Source: Rhodobacter sp.
GTDB taxonomy: Bacteria > Pseudomonadota > Alphaproteobacteria > Rhodobacterales > Rhodobacteraceae
Length of the DNA: 64,000 nt
Direction of reading: 5' to 3'
Assembly (NCBI GenBank): GCA_020250125.1
Contig: JADCEL010000001.1
Span: 45,935-109,934, forward strand
Shown: positions 24,439-32,554 of the stretch, piece by piece
Layout: each line of letters starts with the position of its first letter
Numbering within the stretch: position 1 is the stretch's first letter
Notes under the pieces: generated by a model
What the model was told of the DNA's origin: nothing
Databases searched by the model: none
Seen by the model: the letters and a program-made list of their open reading frames with translations, nothing else
Program-made: the position numbers and the translations under genes

Positions 24439-25322
24439 AGCGCGTCCCAGCCCTTGGCAGCTTCCCTGATATGGGCGACAAAGGCCTGCACCTTGGGGGT
24501 GCGGTGAAGATCGACATGGGTCACCAGCCAAAGCGGCACTTCCCATTCCGGTCGTGATGGCATGATCTCGACCAGGTCTGGGTCGTTCTGCGCCTCGTGA
24601 ACCGTCAGAAACCCGATCCCCGCCCCGGCGCGGATCGCTGCGGCCATTGTTGAGGTGTCCGAGGCGACAAAGCAGAAAGCCTCGTCGCTGACCCGGTCGC
24701 GCAGCCAGCGGTGGAACGGTGCGCGCAGCGCCTCGCCATGTGTCGTCACAAAGCGGTGTCCGGGGAAACCGGCCTCGCCGGCCGGGGTGCCATGGGCGCG
24801 GACATAGGCCTTTGCGGCGTAAAGACCGGCGCGCATCCGCGCCAGCGGCTGGACGACATTGTCGGGCTCTTCGGGAATGGCACCCGCACGCAGGGCGACA
24901 TGCGCCTCGCCATATTCCAGCCGGAACACCCGGGTGTCTGCCATGTAGCGGACCCTGACGCCGGGATGCGCCGCCTGAAACGAGACAAAGACAGGGGCCA
25001 CAAGGGGTGCGACGCCGGCGATGGAGGTGACAAGAAGCTCGCCCGTCACCGTATCGACCTGGCCCCGGATGCGGCCGGCCAGCTGGCTGAACTGATCTTC
25101 CGTGGCCAGGGCGACCGCCTGCAGGTCCCGGCCGGCCTCGGTCGGGGTGTAGCCGCGGGCATGGCGCTGAAACAGCTTTGTTCCCAGCCGTTTTTCCAGC
25201 GCGTCGATATGGCGGATCACGGTTGCATGGTGTACGCCCAGCGCTTCGGCGGCACCCGAAACCGTGCCAAGGCGGGCCACATGAAAGGCCGTGCGGATTT
25301 CATCCCAGTTGTCGAACCCCAT
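24435..25322 (-). CDS. LysR-family transcriptional regulator
   Basis: This 295-residue regulator has a winged HTH near residues 5-62 (FHVARLGTVSGAAEALGVHH) and a C-terminal effector domain. The start is the ATG at 25322 (MGFDNWDEIR); an ATG ten codons upstream is less typical. It precedes the EamA transporter on the same strand with overlapping codons, unlike the usual divergent LysR layout. It therefore probably controls its own operon including the exporter. Confidence 0.9.
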   Translation of the reverse strand: MGFDNWDEIRTAFHVARLGTVSGAAEALGVHHATVIRHIDALEKRLGTKLFQRHARGYTPTEAGRDLQAVALATEDQFSQLAGRIRGQVDTVTGELLVTSIAGVAPLVAPVFVSFQAAHPGVRVRYMADTRVFRLEYGEAHVALRAGAIPEEPDNVVQPLARMRAGLYAAKAYVRAHGTPAGEAGFPGHRFVTTHGEALRAPFHRWLRDRVSDEAFCFVASDTSTMAAAIRAGAGIGFLTVHEAQNDPDLVEIMPSRPEWEVPLWLVTHVDLHRTPKVQAFVAHIREAAKGWDAL

Positions 25323-25481
25323 GCCCGGCCTCTTGCCTGCTGGCGCCGGCACCCCAGCGCGCCGGTGCCGAAGCTACCTGCAATCGCCCTGACTGCAAGT
25401 GCAACCCGCCAGACCGGCGCTTTGCACCGACTGTGCCGGTAGCGCCCAAGGATCAGGCCGGGCGGGCCGGACCGAAAGCGG

Positions 25482-26393
25482 TCATGGGGCTGGCACGCTT
25501 TTCCGTCGCGACCGTGCCCCGGACCGCCCCGCATGGCCGCCGGGCAGGTTGCCGCCTTGGCCCCCGTCGCGGAAGACCGTGGCCTTTCCGTCGCTTTGCG
25601 GCCTTTCCCGGCTGGTCAGGGCAGCTTCCGCGCTGTGATAGGCGGCCACGGCATCGCCGCCCTGCGCCGGATCAGCCACAGGGGACCGGCGCCATTCTTC
25701 GGCCCGCGCAAGACGTTCTGCAGGCAGGATCTCGGTCAGGGTGGTCAGCCGGTCGGGCGCGCCGCGCAGGTGCTGCAACAAACGGTGCGAATGCAGGATC
25801 GTCGGGCGGGCATCCAGCGGTTCCCAGGCGTCCAGCACCGTCACCCGCCGCAGGTTGAACTCGGGCGGAAGAACATAAAACCGAAGGTCGCTGGACCAGA
25901 GCAGATCGCGAAGGGTCGGCTGATCCCGCGGCTTTCCGGCCGCAGCATAAGCCTTCTGCCAGTTCCGCAGGAAGCCACGCATCACCGTCGAGCGCCGGTA
26001 CAGCATCACCCCGGCGTTCATTTGCGGAAACGCATAGGGCGGAGATTCGGCGGCCCCTTCGCGGATCAGATCCGACGTGCGCCGAACGTCATGTGCAATC
26101 GCCAGTTCGAACCGTGTCAGGATCTCGAAAAGGTCATCCAGCGGCGCAAGGCACAGGGTGTCGCAATCCAGATAAAGCGTCCGGTCGAAACGGGTCGCGG
26201 GCAGGCTGGCCAGCTTTGCTGTCGGGCCGGCAGGGATCGGCTTTACGCTGTCGAAAAGTCCGGTGCCTGTCGGCTGATCAGTGAACAGATCAACCGGAAG
26301 TTCCGGGTTCAGCGCCTTCAAACTGCGCACCGACTGTACGGCAAGCTCCAGATAGTCGCTGCCCTCTGCCACATAGATCACGCCATCAGCCAT
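25482..26393 (-). CDS. Putative nucleotide-sugar glycosyltransferase (GT8-like)
   Basis: This 303-residue protein has a GT-A-like N-terminus (GVIYVAEGSDYLELAVQSVR) and a DxD-type metal motif in LYLDCDTLCLAPLDDL near residue 95. The segment FPQMNAGVMLYRR near 147 corresponds to the acceptor/substrate region of GT8-like enzymes. Family assignment is by motif order only. The C-terminal 60 residues are basic and low complexity. The start is the ATG at 26393; the longer frame upstream is non-homologous in character. The gene stands alone. Confidence 0.72.
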   Translation of the reverse strand: MADGVIYVAEGSDYLELAVQSVRSLKALNPELPVDLFTDQPTGTGLFDSVKPIPAGPTAKLASLPATRFDRTLYLDCDTLCLAPLDDLFEILTRFELAIAHDVRRTSDLIREGAAESPPYAFPQMNAGVMLYRRSTVMRGFLRNWQKAYAAAGKPRDQPTLRDLLWSSDLRFYVLPPEFNLRRVTVLDAWEPLDARPTILHSHRLLQHLRGAPDRLTTLTEILPAERLARAEEWRRSPVADPAQGGDAVAAYHSAEAALTSRERPQSDGKATVFRDGGQGGNLPGGHAGRSGARSRRKSVPAP

Positions 26394-26480
26394 ACCGCTG
26401 CCCCCCGCACCGCAACCCGCGGCCTGCAACCCCCGCCCGCAAAGGTAGTGCCCGGCCTTGCGCCGGCCAGTACCCTTTGC

Positions 26481-26509
26481 TTGACTTTGCTGTCCAACCG
26501 GATTAACCG
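26481..26509 (+). promoter_or_regulatory. Possible promoter upstream of ffh
   Basis: TTGACT (26481-26486) is a good -35 match. The best -10 at 17 bases is TAACCG (26504-26509), which is weak. It lies about 145 bases upstream of ffh. I found no 4.5S RNA here. Confidence 0.3.
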
Positions 26510-26653
26510 CAGCCCGATCCCGGAGGCGCACTGCTCTTCCGGTCCCGGACCTTTTCCGGGATCGCCGCCCATCAGCGCGTTGCGCCCATGGGCGATGTTG
26601 GCGTTTTGATCATCCTGATCCCTGTCGGGGCAGGGTGCAGCAGGAGACGGGCC

Positions 26654-28153
26654 TTGTTCGAGAATCTGTCAGAACGTCTTGGCGGCGTGTTCGACCGGCT
26701 GACAAGGCAGGGTGCGCTGAGCGATGCCGATGTCGCCACCGCCCTGCGCGAGGTGCGCACCGCCCTGCTGGAAGCCGACGTTTCCCTTCCCGTCGCCCGC
26801 GATTTCGTCAAGTCCGTGCAGGACAAGGCAACCGGTCAGGCCGTGACCCGGTCGGTCACGCCAGGCCAGCAGGTTGTCAAGATCGTCCATGACGAGCTGA
26901 TCCGCGTGCTGTCGGGCGACGGCCCTGCCGACGCGCTGAAAATCGACAACCCGCCCTCGGCCATCCTGATGGTCGGCCTGCAGGGTTCGGGCAAGACCAC
27001 CACCACCGCCAAGCTGGCCAAACGCCTGAAGGAACGCAGCGGCAAGCGGGTTCTGCTGGCCTCGCTTGACACCAACCGCCCTGCGGCCATGGAACAATTG
27101 CAGATCCTTGGCGCGCAGATCGGCGTGGATACCCTGCCCATTGTCCGGGGCGAGACCGCCGTCCAGATCGCCCGCCGTGCGAAGACCCAAGCGAGCCTTG
27201 GCGGTTATGACGTGTTCATGCTTGACACCGCCGGGCGCCTTCACATCGACGACGTGCTGATGGACGAGGTGCAGGCGGTGCGCGACATCGCCCAGCCGCG
27301 CGAAACGCTGCTGGTGGTCGATGGCCTGACCGGCCAGGACGCGGTGAACGTCGCCACCGAATTCGATGGCAAGGTCGGCATCACCGGCGTCGTGCTGACG
27401 CGGATGGATGGCGACGGGCGCGGGGGTGCCGCCCTGTCGATGCGCGCCGTTACCGGCAAGCCGATCCGCTTTGTCGGGCTTGGCGAAAAGATGGATGCCC
27501 TTGAAACCTTTGAACCGGACCGGGTTGCGGGCCGCATTCTGGGCATGGGCGATATCGTGGCCCTGGTCGAAAAGGCGCAGGAAACGTTTGAGGCCGAACA
27601 GGCCGAACGCATGATGAAGCGGTTCCAGAAGGGCCTGTTCAACATGAACGACCTGAAGGGCCAGCTTGACCAGATGCTGAAGATGGGCGGGATGCAGGGC
27701 GTCATGGGCATGATGCCCGGCATGGGCAAGATGCAGAAGGCGGCGGCCGATGCGGGCTTTGACGACAGGATGCTGCGCCACCAGATCGCCCTGATCAATT
27801 CGATGACCAGAAAGGAACGCGCCAACCCCGACCTGCTGCAGGCCAGCCGGAAAAGGCGCATTGCCGCAGGGTCGGGACTTGAAGTGTCCGATCTCAACAA
27901 GCTTCTCAAGCAGCACCGCCAGATGGCGGACATGATGAAGAAGATGGGCAAGGGCGGCATGATGAAGGCCGCCATGAAACAGATGATGGGCAAGGGTGGC
28001 CTGCCCGACCCGTCGGCGATGTCGCCCGACCAGATGGAGCAGGCAGCAAAGGCCATGCAGGGCAAGCTGCCCGCAGGGTTTGGCGGACCGGGCGGGATGG
28101 GCAAGGGGCTGACCCTGCCATCGGGGCTGTCGGGGCTGATGAAAAAGAAATGA
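26654..28153 (+). CDS. ffh: Signal recognition particle protein Ffh
   Basis: This is the SRP54 GTPase that targets nascent membrane proteins to FtsY and SecYEG. It has 499 residues. The N domain starts MFENLSERLGGVFDRLT (first codon TTG). The G domain has GLQGSGKTTTTAKLA near residue 107 and DTAGR near 192. The methionine-rich M domain (about 300-460) includes many Met-Gly-Gly and Met-Pro-Gly turns. The TTG start at 26654 has an AGGAGA Shine-Dalgarno and gives the family N-terminus; an upstream ATG adds 22 unlike residues. The stop overlaps the first GNAT gene (ATGA). Confidence 0.96.
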   Translation: MFENLSERLGGVFDRLTRQGALSDADVATALREVRTALLEADVSLPVARDFVKSVQDKATGQAVTRSVTPGQQVVKIVHDELIRVLSGDGPADALKIDNPPSAILMVGLQGSGKTTTTAKLAKRLKERSGKRVLLASLDTNRPAAMEQLQILGAQIGVDTLPIVRGETAVQIARRAKTQASLGGYDVFMLDTAGRLHIDDVLMDEVQAVRDIAQPRETLLVVDGLTGQDAVNVATEFDGKVGITGVVLTRMDGDGRGGAALSMRAVTGKPIRFVGLGEKMDALETFEPDRVAGRILGMGDIVALVEKAQETFEAEQAERMMKRFQKGLFNMNDLKGQLDQMLKMGGMQGVMGMMPGMGKMQKAAADAGFDDRMLRHQIALINSMTRKERANPDLLQASRKRRIAAGSGLEVSDLNKLLKQHRQMADMMKKMGKGGMMKAAMKQMMGKGGLPDPSAMSPDQMEQAAKAMQGKLPAGFGGPGGMGKGLTLPSGLSGLMKKK

Positions 28154-28662
28154 ACCGGCCCGTCCTGCAGACCCTGCGCCTGACGCTGCGCCCGCCGGTG
28201 GCGGAGGATTGGCCGAACTATGCAGCCTTCCTCGGCTCGGACCGGTCGGTCGGGATGGGTGGGCCTTACGGGGCGCGCGACGCCTGGGGCATCTTCTGCC
28301 ACGACGTCGCACTCTGGACCCTCTTCGGCCACGGCGCGCTGATGATCGATCTGCGCGAAAGCGGCGAGACGGTCGGGCAGGTCGGCATCAACGCAGGCCC
28401 GCTGTTCCCGGAACCCGAACTCGGCTGGTTCGTCTATTCCGGGCACGAGGGCAAAGGCTATGCGACCGAGGCCGCGGCCAGCCTGCGCGACTGGGCTTTC
28501 GCAACACTCGGACTTTCCACGCTTGTCAGCTATGTCGGTCCCGCGAACCACCGCTCGGCCCGCGTCGCCGAACGGCTCGGCGCGCGGCTGGACCCTGCGG
28601 CGCAGGGGATGTACCCGGACGATCAGGTCTGGCGCCATCGGTTGACCGGGGGCAAGGCATGA
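28150..28662 (+). CDS. GNAT-family N-acetyltransferase (first of array)
   Basis: This is a 170-residue RimJ/RimL-like acetyltransferase. It starts TLRLTLRPPVAEDWPNYAAF and has the acetyl-CoA region ELGWFVYSGHEGKGYATEAA near 93-112. NHRSARVAERLGA near 135-147 is the typical end. It overlaps the ffh stop and the next gene's start (both ATGA). The acceptor is unknown. Confidence 0.9.
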   Translation: MNRPVLQTLRLTLRPPVAEDWPNYAAFLGSDRSVGMGGPYGARDAWGIFCHDVALWTLFGHGALMIDLRESGETVGQVGINAGPLFPEPELGWFVYSGHEGKGYATEAAASLRDWAFATLGLSTLVSYVGPANHRSARVAERLGARLDPAAQGMYPDDQVWRHRLTGGKA

Positions 28663-28938
28663 CCTCAGCCCGGCTTCAACCACCACAGGGTAAGGCTGCG
28701 TTGCCTGCGACAGATTTGGCCAGCGCCGTGCCGGTGGCCGAGACGCCGCGCCTGCGGCTGCGTACCCCGGTTCCTGGCGACTTTCCCGCCTGCGCCGGGG
28801 TTCTCACCGGCGAACGGGCACATGGCATGGGCGGCCCCTTTACCGGGGAACAGGCGTTCGCGGATTTCTGCCAGGGCATCGCAGGCTGGATGCTGCGCGG
28901 TGCGGGCATGTGGACGGTGCCTGCCGTCCGGCCCGTCT

Positions 28939-28966
28939 GGGCTGATGAAGCAGAAATGAACCGGCC
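28939..28966 (+). repeat. Copy of the ffh 3' end / GNAT1 start junction
   Basis: These 28 bases match 28133-28160, the end of ffh and first codons of the first GNAT gene, at 26 of 28 positions. They include GAAATGAACCGGCC with the overlapping stop and start. This is a footprint of local duplication or recombination in the GNAT array. Confidence 0.8.
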
Positions 28967-28977
28967 AGCGCGGAGAT

Positions 28978-29030
28978 GCGAATTTTCTGGCGAAAATTCC
29001 CCGGACGTGAATTTTCGCCAGAAAATTCGC
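28978..29030. repeat. Perfect 21-bp inverted repeat made of nested palindromes
   Basis: The arms 28978-28998 and 29010-29030 are exact reverse complements with an 11-base loop. Each arm is itself a near-palindrome, GAATTTTC-TGGC-GAAAATTC on the left and GAATTTTC-GCCA-GAAAATTC on the right. It is AT-rich in a GC-rich setting and lies inside the truncated GNAT frame. It could extrude a cruciform, bind a dimeric protein or mark a deletion junction. Confidence 0.9.
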
Positions 29031-29047
29031 CAGGCGGGGCTGCGCGC

Positions 29048-29584
29048 ATGATCACCCCCCCGGCCCATGTCACCTTATCTCTGGCCCCGACCCTGACAAC
29101 ACCGCGTCTGACACTGCGGATGCCGGTGATGGCCGATTTCGCCCATCGCGCATCCTTCTATGCCTCTGACCGCTCGGTGTGGGAAGGCGGTCCGCTTGAC
29201 GTCAACGCTGCCTGGCGCGTCTGGGCATCCGAAGTCGCGCAATGGCCGTTGATGGGCTATGGTCCGTTCAGTGTCGATGACATCGCCAGCGGCCAATATC
29301 TTGGCGAAGTCGGCATCTATCAGCCGCAGGGTTACCCCGAACCCGAACTCGGCTGGTTCGTTACCCCCGCGGCCGAAGGGCGCGGCATCGCCGCCGAGGC
29401 AGCCCGTCGCGTGATGCACTGGGCGCGCGCGACCTTCGGCTGGGATCACCTTGTCAACTACATTACCCCCGGCAACACACGGTCAATCGCCCTTGCCAAA
29501 CGTTTGGGCGGCACGCGTTCGGCGCGCCCCGGCATCGACCCCGATGATGTGGTTGTGGTGCATGATCTGCGGGGTCTGGCATGA
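29048..29584 (+). CDS. GNAT-family N-acetyltransferase (third of array)
   Basis: This is a 178-residue GNAT enzyme related to the first member. It has TTPRLTLRMPVMADF near residue 17, SDRSVWEGGP near 41, the acetyl-CoA region ELGWFVTPAAEGRGIAAEAA near 101-120 and NTRSIALAKRLGG near 143-155. The ATG at 29048 overlaps the stop of the truncated gene and has upstream in-frame codons that only read the palindrome. Its stop overlaps a 42-codon ORF. Confidence 0.9.
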   Translation: MITPPAHVTLSLAPTLTTPRLTLRMPVMADFAHRASFYASDRSVWEGGPLDVNAAWRVWASEVAQWPLMGYGPFSVDDIASGQYLGEVGIYQPQGYPEPELGWFVTPAAEGRGIAAEAARRVMHWARATFGWDHLVNYITPGNTRSIALAKRLGGTRSARPGIDPDDVVVVHDLRGLA

Positions 29585-29709
29585 CAGAACCCCGTCTTCA
29601 GATGCAGCGGGGCCGCCCATGTGGCGGGATCGAAGCGTTTTGCGACTGTTGCCACGGCCTCGCGGCCTTGCAGTTGAGGTGCCATGTCGGCACCGGGAAA
29701 GCCGCATGA
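29581..29709 (+). CDS. Possible 42-residue Cys-rich small protein
   Basis: This ORF starts at an ATG overlapping the GNAT stop (ATGA) and ends at a TGA overlapping the chorismate mutase ATG. It thus continues an unbroken chain of coupled genes from ffh. The product has five cysteines: C14, then C21-x-C23-C24, then C34. I recognise no family. It may be a real small metal-binding protein, a coupling leader that carries ribosomes to chorismate mutase, or chance. Confidence 0.35.
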   Translation: MTEPRLQMQRGRPCGGIEAFCDCCHGLAALQLRCHVGTGKAA

Positions 29710-30002
29710 CCGACGCCGCATCCCTTGCCCAGGCGCTGCTGAAGGACCATCGCGACAGCATCGACAGGCTGGACGCCATCCTTGTCTACACGCTTGCCGA
29801 ACGCTTCAAGCAGACGCAGGCGGTGGGCCGCCTCAAGGCCGACCACAACCTGCCGCCCTCTGACCCGGCGCGCGAGGCGCAGCAGATCGAACGTCTGGAA
29901 CGGCTTTCGCAGGAAGCCGATCTTGATCCCGATTTTGCCCGGAAATTCCTGGGCTTCATCATCTCGGAAGTCATCAGGCATCACGAAAACCTGCAGAAAT
30001 GA
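29706..30002 (+). CDS. Chorismate mutase, AroQ type
   Basis: This 98-residue all-helical enzyme converts chorismate to prephenate for Phe and Tyr synthesis. The key family pattern is visible: [31 protein letters not shown] near residue 38, and a C-terminal helix ending [12 protein letters not shown]. The ATG at 29706 overlaps the preceding small ORF. A GACCGGG/CCCGGTT hairpin follows the stop, before rpsP. Confidence 0.92.
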   Translation: MTDAASLAQALLKDHRDSIDRLDAILVYTLAERFKQTQAVGRLKADHNLPPSDPAREAQQIERLERLSQEADLDPDFARKFLGFIISEVIRHHENLQK

Positions 30003-30045
30003 CCGGGGCTTGCCCGGTTCAAACCAAACCCAAGGAGACCACCCC

Positions 30046-30399
30046 ATGTCCATGAAAATCCGTCTTGCCCGCGGCGGCTCCAAGAAGCGGCCATTCTATT
30101 CCATCGTTGCCACCGACAGCCGCATGCCGCGCGATGGCCGCTTTCTGGAAAAGCTGGGCGTCTATAACCCGCTGCTGGCCAAGGACAGCGAAGACCGGAT
30201 CAGGATGAACGTCGAACGCATCCAGTACTGGCTGGGCCAGGGCGCGCAGCCGACCGACCGGATCGCGCGGATGCTGGAAGCCGCCGGCCTGAGGGAAAAG
30301 ACTCTGCGCAACAACCCCAAGGCGGCCGTCCCCGGCAAGCGCATGGCGGATCTGGCCAGGAAAAAGGCCGCCCGCAGCGCCGAAGCCGCCGCCGAGTGA
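30046..30399 (+). CDS. rpsP: Ribosomal protein S16
   Basis: This 30S protein has 117 residues, starting [18 protein letters not shown] and containing [15 protein letters not shown]. The Ala/Lys-rich tail beyond about residue 85 is typical of alphaproteobacteria. It has a strong AAGGAG Shine-Dalgarno. It heads rpsP-rimM-trmD-rplS-rpmE. Confidence 0.97.
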   Translation: MSMKIRLARGGSKKRPFYSIVATDSRMPRDGRFLEKLGVYNPLLAKDSEDRIRMNVERIQYWLGQGAQPTDRIARMLEAAGLREKTLRNNPKAAVPGKRMADLARKKAARSAEAAAE

Positions 30400-30409
30400 C
30401 CCCCCCTGC

Positions 30410-30432
30410 GGGCGGCCCCGGCCGGGCCGCCC
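30410..30432 (+). promoter_or_regulatory. Strong intercistronic hairpin between rpsP and rimM
   Basis: GGGCGGCCC (30410-30418) and GGGCCGCCC (30424-30432) form a perfect 9-bp stem with a 5-base loop. There is no U-tract. It may uncouple the highly expressed ribosomal gene from the low-level RNA-modification genes downstream. Confidence 0.55.
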
Positions 30433-30453
30433 GATCCCCCGGAAAGTGACAGC

Positions 30454-30963
30454 ATGACCCAACCGGATCGCGTCTGCGTCGGTGCCATCGCCGGATCGTT
30501 CGGGGTCAAGGGCGAGGTGCGCCTGAAAAGCTTCTGCACCGACCCCAAGGCCATTGTCCGCTACGGCCCGCTGTTCACCGAAGACGGCAGCCGCAGCTTT
30601 GACATCACGCTGACCCGCGCCGTGGCGAATGGACTTGGCGTGCGCCTGTCGGGCGTGCTGACAAAAGAGCAGGCCGATGCGCTGAAGGGCACCAGCCTGT
30701 ATGTTGCGCGCGAAAAGCTTCCCGCAGTTGGCGACGATGAATTCTATCACGCCGATCTGATTGGCCTTGACGTTCATGACACTGGCGGCGCGCCGATTGG
30801 CAAGGTTCTTGCCGTCTACAATCATGGCGCGGGCGACCTGCTGGAAATCGCCGGTCCCGGCATGAAGACGGCGCTGCTGCTGCCCTTTACCCGGGCCGTG
30901 GTTCCGACCGTCGATCTGGCCGCGCGCCGGGTGATTGTCGATCTGCCCGAAGGGCTGGCGTGA
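30454..30963 (+). CDS. rimM: 16S rRNA processing protein RimM
   Basis: This 30S maturation factor acts with S19. It has 169 residues. The N-terminal beta barrel includes VGAIAGSFGVKGEVRLKSF near residue 10, and the PRC barrel includes EFYHADLIGLDV near 95. The stop overlaps the trmD start. Confidence 0.95.
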   Translation: MTQPDRVCVGAIAGSFGVKGEVRLKSFCTDPKAIVRYGPLFTEDGSRSFDITLTRAVANGLGVRLSGVLTKEQADALKGTSLYVAREKLPAVGDDEFYHADLIGLDVHDTGGAPIGKVLAVYNHGAGDLLEIAGPGMKTALLLPFTRAVVPTVDLAARRVIVDLPEGLA

Positions 30964-31805
30964 TGGCCCCGCCCCCGGACCGGACAGCCAGATCACACGG
31001 GCGGCTGAACATTTCGGCCTCGGCCGTTCCGCGTGACCTGATGGAAGAGCCGCGCGTGGTTGCCTCGGCCTGGAAAGCCCGTGTGATCACGCTGTTCCCC
31101 GATGCGTTTCCCGGCACGCTGGGACTGAGCCTGACGGGCAAGGCGCTGGAGTTCGGCCTGTGGTCGCTGCAAACGCTTGATCTGCGCAGCTTTGGCGAGG
31201 GGCGGCACCGCAATGTCGATGACAGCCCGGCCGGGGGCGGTGCCGGAATGGTGCTGCGCGCCGATGTGGTGGACCGTGCCCTGCGCGCGGCTGCCGAAGG
31301 CACGCCGCCGGACCGGCGGCAGTGGCCGGTTGTCTGCCTGTCGCCGCGCGGCACGCCCTTTACCCAGGGCATGGCCCGGCGCTGGGCGGTCGGGCAGGGG
31401 ATTACCCTGCTGTGCGGCCGCTTCGAAGGCATCGATCAGCGCGTCATCGACCATCACGGGCTGGAGGAAGTCAGCCTTGGCGACTTTGTCCTGACCGGGG
31501 GCGAGATTGCCGCACAGGCCTTGATTGATGCGACCGTCCGCCTTATACCCCGCGTGCTTGGGAATCAGGACTCCGCCGAAGAGGAAAGCTTTTCGGAGGG
31601 TCTTCTTGAATTTCCGCAGTATACGAAACCCCCTGTCTGGGACGGTCGCGCGATACCCGATATTCTTCTGTCGGGGCATCACACGAGAATTGCCGGCTGG
31701 CGCAGGGGGATGGCCGAAAGGCTGACGAAAGAACGCAGGCCTGACCTCTGGCGGGCTTACTGTGCATCGCATGGTAGGGACCCGGATGAAGACCAGGAGC
31801 TCTAG
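30963..31805 (+). CDS. trmD: tRNA (guanine37-N1)-methyltransferase
   Basis: This enzyme methylates G37 in tRNAs with SAM to prevent frameshifting. It has 280 residues. The SPOUT core and trefoil knot are visible: ITLFPDAFPGTLG near 43, AGGGAGMVLR near 91, GRFEGIDQR near 152 and a LTGGEIAA stretch. About 35 residues precede the catalytic domain (SHGRLNISASAVPRDLM), a Rhodobacterales-type extension as I recall it. The ATG at 30963 shares its A with the rimM stop; a GTG one codon upstream is possible. Confidence 0.95.
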   Translation: MAPPPDRTARSHGRLNISASAVPRDLMEEPRVVASAWKARVITLFPDAFPGTLGLSLTGKALEFGLWSLQTLDLRSFGEGRHRNVDDSPAGGGAGMVLRADVVDRALRAAAEGTPPDRRQWPVVCLSPRGTPFTQGMARRWAVGQGITLLCGRFEGIDQRVIDHHGLEEVSLGDFVLTGGEIAAQALIDATVRLIPRVLGNQDSAEEESFSEGLLEFPQYTKPPVWDGRAIPDILLSGHHTRIAGWRRGMAERLTKERRPDLWRAYCASHGRDPDEDQEL

Positions 31806-31853
31806 GGCGGCATCACTTCGCGGGCAGAACCGCGAGCATTGAAAGGACCTGCG

Positions 31854-32228
31854 ATGAACCTTATCGCGCAGCTTGAGGCGGAACAGATTGCCAGCCTCGG
31901 CAAGACCATCCCCGATTTCAGGGCAGGCGACACCGTGCGCGTCGGCTACAAGGTGACCGAAGGCACCCGCAGCCGCGTTCAGGCTTACGAGGGTGTCGTG
32001 ATCGGCCGCAAGGGCGGGGCCACGATCAGCGCCTCGTTCACCGTGCGCAAGATCTCTTTCGGCGAAGGCGTGGAACGGGTGTTCCCGCTGTATTCGACCA
32101 ACATCGATTCCATCGAAGTGGTCCGCCGTGGCCGTGTGCGCCGCGCCAAGCTGTACTACCTGCGGGACCGTCGCGGCAAATCCGCCCGGATCACCGAAAA
32201 CACTGCGTACAAAGCCAAAGACGAATAA
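31854..32228 (+). CDS. rplS: Ribosomal protein L19
   Basis: This 50S protein at the subunit interface has 124 residues, starting [13 protein letters not shown]. It has the [12 protein letters not shown] and [14 protein letters not shown] core and the C-terminal [19 protein letters not shown]. The start at 31854 has a GAAAGGAC Shine-Dalgarno. Confidence 0.97.
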   Translation: MNLIAQLEAEQIASLGKTIPDFRAGDTVRVGYKVTEGTRSRVQAYEGVVIGRKGGATISASFTVRKISFGEGVERVFPLYSTNIDSIEVVRRGRVRRAKLYYLRDRRGKSARITENTAYKAKDE

Positions 32229-32239
32229 GGGTCCGGATC

Positions 32240-32461
32240 ATGAAACAGGGCATTCACCCCGATTATCACGTCATTGACGTCAAGATGACCGATGGCACCG
32301 TGTTCCAGACCAGATCGACCTGGGGCAAGCCGGGCGACCAGATGGCGCTGGACATCGATCCGCTGGCGCACCCCGCCTGGACCGGGGGCGCGGCCAAGCT
32401 GATTGACACCGGCGGCCGCGTGTCGAAGTTCAAGAACAAATACGCAGGTCTTGCGTTCTGA
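32240..32461 (+). CDS. rpmE: Ribosomal protein L31, cysteine-free type
   Basis: This 73-residue 50S protein starts [20 protein letters not shown]. It lacks the four zinc-binding cysteines of the C+ form, so it should not depend on zinc. It is the last gene of its block and is followed by an intrinsic terminator. Confidence 0.95.
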   Translation: MKQGIHPDYHVIDVKMTDGTVFQTRSTWGKPGDQMALDIDPLAHPAWTGGAAKLIDTGGRVSKFKNKYAGLAF

Positions 32462-32502
32462 GCGTCCGGTGCTTCCCAACGGTTTGCACCCAACATATAG
32501 AG

Positions 32503-32532
32503 AAGGCGCGCCGGGGGACGGTGCGCCTTTTT
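32503..32532 (+). terminator. Intrinsic terminator after rpmE
   Basis: AAGGCGC (32503-32509) and GCGCCTT (32523-32529) form a perfect 7-bp stem with a GC-rich 13-base loop, followed by a T run to 32532. It separates the ribosomal block from mipZ. Confidence 0.78.
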
Positions 32533-32554
32533 CTTTGCAAGCGGGGGCCGGGTC

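Larger units (their letters stand above)
28659..29051 (+). pseudogene. Truncated GNAT acetyltransferase (second of array)
   Basis: The frame encodes 130 residues. Residues 25-87 (AETPRLRLRTPVPGDFPACA onward, with HGMGGPFTGEQAFADFCQG) align with the N-terminal half of the flanking GNAT proteins. After GAGMWTV the acetyl-CoA-binding half is absent. It is replaced by a 28-base copy of the ffh 3' end (28939-28966) and a large AT-rich palindrome (28978-29030). Start and stop still overlap their neighbours as ATGA, so ribosomes may still pass through. An active enzyme is not expected. Confidence 0.8.

Noticed and set aside
26394..26653. 4.5S SRP RNA gene next to ffh
   Set aside because: I could not find the conserved SRP Alu/S-domain tetraloop and asymmetric loop in this interval.
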